Shown here in pieces: positions 60,329 to 64,000 of a stretch of 64,000 bases of DNA. The DNA lies in contig JAKFYE010000015.1 of NCBI GenBank assembly GCA_021731045.1, positions 79,058 to 143,057 of the forward strand, written 5' to 3'. The notes beneath the pieces were generated by a model. That model was not told the DNA's origin. It saw only the letters and a list, made by a program, of their open reading frames with translations, and did no database searches. The number at the start of each line of letters is the position of its first letter. Within the stretch, counting starts at the first letter, position 1. The DNA comes from Bdellovibrionales bacterium (lineage in GTDB: Bacteria; Bdellovibrionota; Bdellovibrionia; Bdellovibrionales; JAKFYE01). The translations under genes and the position numbers were made by a program.

Positions 60329-62911
60329 TTAAATTCCCGTCACAATAATATTTGCTGATTCTGAAATCGTATATGAAAAACTAATTGCGCCAGAGTCTGT
60401 GGCTTTTTTCACAAAGCTTGATGTGGTAACGCCGCCAACTTTGACCTCTACACGATAATCACGCAGAGGCTGAAGATCGCTAATCACATCTCGATGCGCT
60501 CCTAAATAGCTCGTCACATAACTAACCGGGCTTTGAAGTTGATCTGCTTGTATAGCAAAGAGAACAACCCACGACTTTCCATTGACCGAAAGTTCTGCTC
60601 CTTCTGCATTACCATCAAGGCTTTTTATATATTGATGGGTAGACATATTGGCTTGAGATAAAGCCGTCGCTTGAAACACGTGTAAAAAACTATCCGCAAC
60701 CGTTCCCGTACTTGAAACTTGATAGTTCGTAGCAGAAATTCCGTCATACGTTATGTTTGCCAATACCGGCATAGGATTCGCCGGTACAAGTGACGACATA
60801 AAGAGTCGGCTACTACCCTTATCTATAACAAATTTATTTCCGTTTTGTACTGGTGGGCCACCAAAATTAATATTAAAAATTTTCTTTACGTTTGCCGTCG
60901 CAGTGAGCGCTTGATCGTGAACAATTAAAATCTCGGGTCGTAAATACACCGTGCTCCGTCGTGCGCGCACCACAGAATTACCCATATTTGTATGGGCCGC
61001 TTTATATGTCGCTGTAAAATCGGCTTCGGCATACGTATAGTCAGATTCGTCATCAAACTTTTGAATTCCCACAGAACCTGCCGCGGCCCAATACCCTTGC
61101 CCCGGAGGATAAACGCTATTCACTCCACCATCGTCAAAGCCAAGAGTGTTATGGTATGGCAATGTCTCCGTAAGCCCGTAGCCGCCAGAATTTACAATTA
61201 AATAATCTGTTCCCCGATTGAGCGTAATGTGTCCTTGATCCCGGTGTTGATGGCTATCAAAAATAGTTGTCGCGGCTAAACTCCACCAAACGGCGTTGGC
61301 GTCCCAATCTGAGCGAGCAATCAGTGGCCCAGTTGTTTGCGCTAAGTAGGACACAGAGAAATCTCTTTTATAATCTTTGACCGGCCCAACAACAGACTCT
61401 CCTAAATTAACTAAAAATTGTCGCGCATAACTCGACATCACGTGATCTGGAAATAAATTTATAAACACTTGCGCAATACTTTTAGGGGTCGAGATACTCG
61501 CCGGTAATGTTGACCAATCTCCCCCATCATAAAACGTATTCTGATCTGGCTTTACCTGATGAATTGTTGTAGGAATAAGATTGTTAAACCATGCGAGTGA
61601 CGTGATCAAGTCTTCGCCACACAAATCTCGCCACAAGACAAATGTTCCGAGAATATCGGCCGCCGACCCGCCTGCATATTGACCGTCTTGTGTCGATCCA
61701 CCTTCAAGATTTTTAAGTGCGGCTTGTGTTGCTAGAATCAAAGTCTTAGCCAACGCTTTTAACTCTTGAGCTCGGGGATTTTCATCGGCGGTGGCTAACG
61801 CCGTGTAGAGTGCCGGCAACAAATAACCTCGCGTATAGTAGTTATTCGTTGGACAGTTTGCGCAGTAAGCATTGGCGGCATACCAATCGAGCTCTTGATT
61901 TAATAGTGTGTAGTAACTTTTCTTTAAATGTGCGGGAAAATTTGGATGATCCCACAAAAGATCGTAACCATAAGCCAAGCCCACCATGAAAACGCGTGCA
62001 GGGTAACCAGGTCCATCTGGCTGAATGGCATTGAGACCACCCATTTTGTTTCCGGACTGTTCGTAGTTCAGAGAAACGTAGCGGGCATAGATGGCTTCGG
62101 TGCTCGAAGGTGCAGAATTAAAATTGAGTGCCGAATTTGTAATTGTGTATGTTGTATTCGTTTGAACCGTCGTCTGAGAGTTCGTGTAGCTGACGTAATA
62201 AGTTGCGCCTTCTGCCGGGTGAGGCAACCCTGGCTTCCAAACTAAAACGTAATTACCCAAGGTGTTGTGTCGATATTGATAGTCGACATTCGAAACCGGA
62301 TAGTCTGCATTGCCATTTGGAGAATTACTAATTTTTACAATACGAAAAAACTCAGAGAGTTTGTTTGGTGTAGCGCTTGAATAAACAAACGAAACGGTTT
62401 GGACATCGGCTTTATAAATTTGAACTTGCGTCGGATTAAGGGGCGGCATTGAGAGGTTAAATTGTCTGGTATTTCCGTTACCGACACCTACAAGTTCGGC
62501 ACTCTCGGGACCGCCATACATATTATCTAAGTACAGAACCCTCATAAGTCCCAACGCTTTTTTAGAATAAAAATCGGCTCGCAAGGGATCTTTTGTTTTC
62601 GTAATACGGTATGCGCGTGCATAAAACTCTAGAGCATTACGATAGTCCCAACCGGCATAACCTGGGTAAATGACTTTACCTAAATCCAAGTCGGCTTGGG
62701 TGATCATATTGTTATAAGCGGTCGGATCTTTACCTGCGGCCAACGCTTGTTGATCTGTAAAAAGTTTCGGATGGCCAGTATTAATCAATTCGAAGTTGCT
62801 TGATGAACTCATAGCAAACGGAGATTTTTTGAGGGGTTTAAACCCACCGGTACATGCAGAAAGAATCATGGCTACAAAGGTACTTCCGACAACGGCAGAG
62901 ATGATTCTCAC
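60329..62911 (-). CDS. Heparinase II/III-like polysaccharide lyase lipoprotein
   Basis: 860 residues with a GTG start after GGAG. Lipobox MILSACTGG makes it a lipoprotein. An N-terminal alpha/alpha-toroid-like helical region (about 280-480: YTRGYLLPALYTALATADEN) is followed by the beta domain of the heparinase II/III family, with the hallmark FDSHQHRDQGHITLNRG near residue 560 and LIVNSGGYGLTETLPYHNTL. Such proteins cleave uronate polysaccharides, but the substrate here is unknown. An insert at about 140-280 rich in Asn/Thr/Tyr is unusual. Confidence 0.75.
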   Translation of the reverse strand: MRIISAVVGSTFVAMILSACTGGFKPLKKSPFAMSSSSNFELINTGHPKLFTDQQALAAGKDPTAYNNMITQADLDLGKVIYPGYAGWDYRNALEFYARAYRITKTKDPLRADFYSKKALGLMRVLYLDNMYGGPESAELVGVGNGNTRQFNLSMPPLNPTQVQIYKADVQTVSFVYSSATPNKLSEFFRIVKISNSPNGNADYPVSNVDYQYRHNTLGNYVLVWKPGLPHPAEGATYYVSYTNSQTTVQTNTTYTITNSALNFNSAPSSTEAIYARYVSLNYEQSGNKMGGLNAIQPDGPGYPARVFMVGLAYGYDLLWDHPNFPAHLKKSYYTLLNQELDWYAANAYCANCPTNNYYTRGYLLPALYTALATADENPRAQELKALAKTLILATQAALKNLEGGSTQDGQYAGGSAADILGTFVLWRDLCGEDLITSLAWFNNLIPTTIHQVKPDQNTFYDGGDWSTLPASISTPKSIAQVFINLFPDHVMSSYARQFLVNLGESVVGPVKDYKRDFSVSYLAQTTGPLIARSDWDANAVWWSLAATTIFDSHQHRDQGHITLNRGTDYLIVNSGGYGLTETLPYHNTLGFDDGGVNSVYPPGQGYWAAAGSVGIQKFDDESDYTYAEADFTATYKAAHTNMGNSVVRARRSTVYLRPEILIVHDQALTATANVKKIFNINFGGPPVQNGNKFVIDKGSSRLFMSSLVPANPMPVLANITYDGISATNYQVSSTGTVADSFLHVFQATALSQANMSTHQYIKSLDGNAEGAELSVNGKSWVVLFAIQADQLQSPVSYVTSYLGAHRDVISDLQPLRDYRVEVKVGGVTTSSFVKKATDSGAISFSYTISESANIIVTGI

Positions 62912-63124
62912 TTTGGGACTCCACTCAAAAGTAAATTTTTAAAATCTACCAAGCTCAGTTTGTCGCAAACTAAGACATAAATATGTATCGGACTTTTTAC
63001 TGGATTCTTAATTGAAAGTCCTGCATTTAAGCCTGAAAATGTGAATAATTGCAGGATCTTGCCGCGATCGTGCGTCAAAGATATGTACAATAATTTAAAG
63101 TTTCAAAATAATTTAAATGACCGT

Positions 63125-63562
63125 TTATTCAGAAAAAACTTTTTTGCGATTCGACTTTTTTTCTTTTAGCTTTTTTTTGAATGTTCGCTTTCTCAATTTT
63201 GATGAGGCTGTTGGTTTTGTTGGTCGTCGCGCCTTTCTTGGCGTAAAGGCTTTTATCAAAAACGCTTCGAGTTTTTCAAAAACATCTCGACGGTTTTGAA
63301 CTTGATCGCGATAACGAGAGCTTGTGAGCAGCAGCTCACCTTTGAGAGTGATATGACTCGCAAGTTCTCTGCGAATCACATGCAACAACTCCCAAGGCAA
63401 CGACGATGTGTTGAGATCCCACCGCAACAAAACCTTGCTTTCAACTTTGTTGACATTCTGCCCACCAGCTCCCGAACTTCGAGAAAACGAAACCGTACAT
63501 TCAGATTCGATATGAGAGAGGACTTTACGAGCAGCTTCGAAAGCAAATTCTTTTGGTTCCAC
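63125..63562 (-). CDS. arfB: Ribosome-rescue hydrolase ArfB
   Basis: 145 residues. The release-factor GGQ loop is in SFSRSSGAGGQNVNKVESKV near residue 28, and the C-terminal tail is Lys/Arg-rich (KLRKRTFKKKLKEKKSNRKK), which enters the empty mRNA channel of stalled ribosomes. Length and tail match ArfB/YaeJ rather than a full release factor. The start is a GTG. Function: hydrolysis of peptidyl-tRNA on non-stop ribosomes. Confidence 0.88.
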   Translation of the reverse strand: MEPKEFAFEAARKVLSHIESECTVSFSRSSGAGGQNVNKVESKVLLRWDLNTSSLPWELLHVIRRELASHITLKGELLLTSSRYRDQVQNRRDVFEKLEAFLIKAFTPRKARRPTKPTASSKLRKRTFKKKLKEKKSNRKKVFSE

Positions 63563-63644
63563 CTACAAAACGTACAATACTCTTTTTAAAGAGGCTTTGG
63601 GCGAAGCGTCATCGCAGTTGTCGCAAAACTAAGAGCAAATTGTA

Positions 63645-63673
63645 TTGCACTTTCGACAACTTAAAACTATTTT
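63645..63673 (+). promoter_or_regulatory. Promoter of tRNA-Ser
   Basis: TTGCAC, a 17-base spacer and TATTTT end 17 bases before the tRNA; transcription would begin a few bases upstream of it. Confidence 0.4.
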
Positions 63674-63690
63674 TTGCCCTTCAAGATCCC

Positions 63691-63780
63691 GGAGGGGTGG
63701 CAGAGTGGTTGAATGCAACGGTCTTGAAAACCGTCAGGCTCGCAAGGGTCTCGTGAGTTCGAATCTCACCCCCTCCGCCA
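63691..63780 (+). tRNA. serT: tRNA-Ser(UGA)
   Basis: A 90-base cloverleaf with a long variable arm. The acceptor stem GGAGGGG pairs with CCCCTCC, the anticodon loop CTTGAAA carries TGA, and the T-loop contains GTTCGAATC. CCA is encoded at the 3' end. The long extra arm (CTCGCAAGGGTCTCG) is typical of class II serine tRNAs. Confidence 0.95.
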
Positions 63781-64000
63781 TTAAAATTCAGTATCCAGAA
63801 TACGGTTAACGGTATCCCGGATACAGTACAGAATTCAGAATCAGAAATCAGCAGGTTGTAAATTGGGTTCTACGGTTCTACTCACTCGATGGTGGAAGTG
63901 TATCCAAAAGTTCAAACATCTTAAATATTTAGCAGCCGAAGTCTGTAGTTAATAAAGCTTCGAACTCCAAAAGATGAGTATTGTTCACCTTTTGCGAGGC
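63781..64000. other. Region after tRNA-Ser with an imperfect inverted repeat
   Basis: GTATCCAGAATACGG (63791-63805) and CGGTATCCCGGATAC (63810-63824) pair at 12 of 15 positions around TTAA. No gene start is seen to the window edge. tRNA-Ser 3' ends are common integration sites, but no integrase or duplicated tRNA end is visible. Confidence 0.45.

Noticed and set aside
63691-64000. tRNA-Ser as the attachment site of an integrated element
   Set aside because: No integrase and no duplicated tRNA 3' end in the visible 220 bases; the window ends too soon to judge further.

Overview
The window looks like chromosome from a Bdellovibrionota-type, Gram-negative, moderate-GC bacterium. This is inferred from gene content and style: an outer membrane with beta-barrels and many lipoproteins, a lipoprotein-type N-terminus with the FYQNC motif, MreB, Tad/TadG-like and sigma-54 activator genes, a short single-domain AMP nucleosidase, and many secreted proteins that match no named family. 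No phage, plasmid or CRISPR array is visible.

Layout. 0-14 kb is mostly minus-strand housekeeping: mreB with a sigma-like and an anti-sigma-like gene, amn, glpD, xth, and a compact six-gene run xseA-xseB-ispA-tlyA-patatin-like-pepP. A gene remnant and two long, nearly perfect inverted repeats (6.4 kb and 13.9 kb) interrupt it. A 6S RNA gene, absent from the ORF track, lies at 14.15-14.34 kb. 14.9-30.5 kb is plus strand: a secreted coiled-coil protein, ponA-uvrA, an MsbA-like exporter, a sigma-54 activator followed by a protein that resembles a decayed sigma-54 activator, then amgK-murU-anmK for MurNAc recycling. nagZ at 36.3 kb adds the glycosidase step of the same pathway. 30.5-35.3 kb is a minus-strand group of TadG-like and cysteine/glycine-rich exported proteins.

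37.4-38.5 kb holds a REP-associated tyrosine transposase (RAYT) bracketed by inverted copies of a short repeat, consensus GGGGACGGAGCTC. The same repeat occurs as inverted pairs at 25.7 kb and 33.1 kb, and it also lies in frame inside the two genes flanking the RAYT. Next is a complete vitamin B12 uptake operon, cobalamin riboswitch-btuB-btuF-btuC-btuD-tonB, in which every gene overlaps the next.

44-64 kb holds a small basic protein missed by the ORF track, a divergent gene pair whose signal-peptide regions overlap antisense, class Ia ribonucleotide reductase (nrdB-nrdA), a decaying patch with a truncated paralog and an FMN-reductase pseudogene, a large hybrid histidine kinase, several exported beta-structured proteins, a heparinase-like lipoprotein followed by a possible 31-residue exported peptide, arfB and a tRNA-Ser(UGA).

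The strongest leads beyond routine annotation are the RAYT/repeat system with symmetric in-gene copies, the two long hairpin elements, the degenerate enhancer-binding protein beside an intact one, the patatin-like protein lacking its catalytic serine, and the unlisted small genes and RNA.
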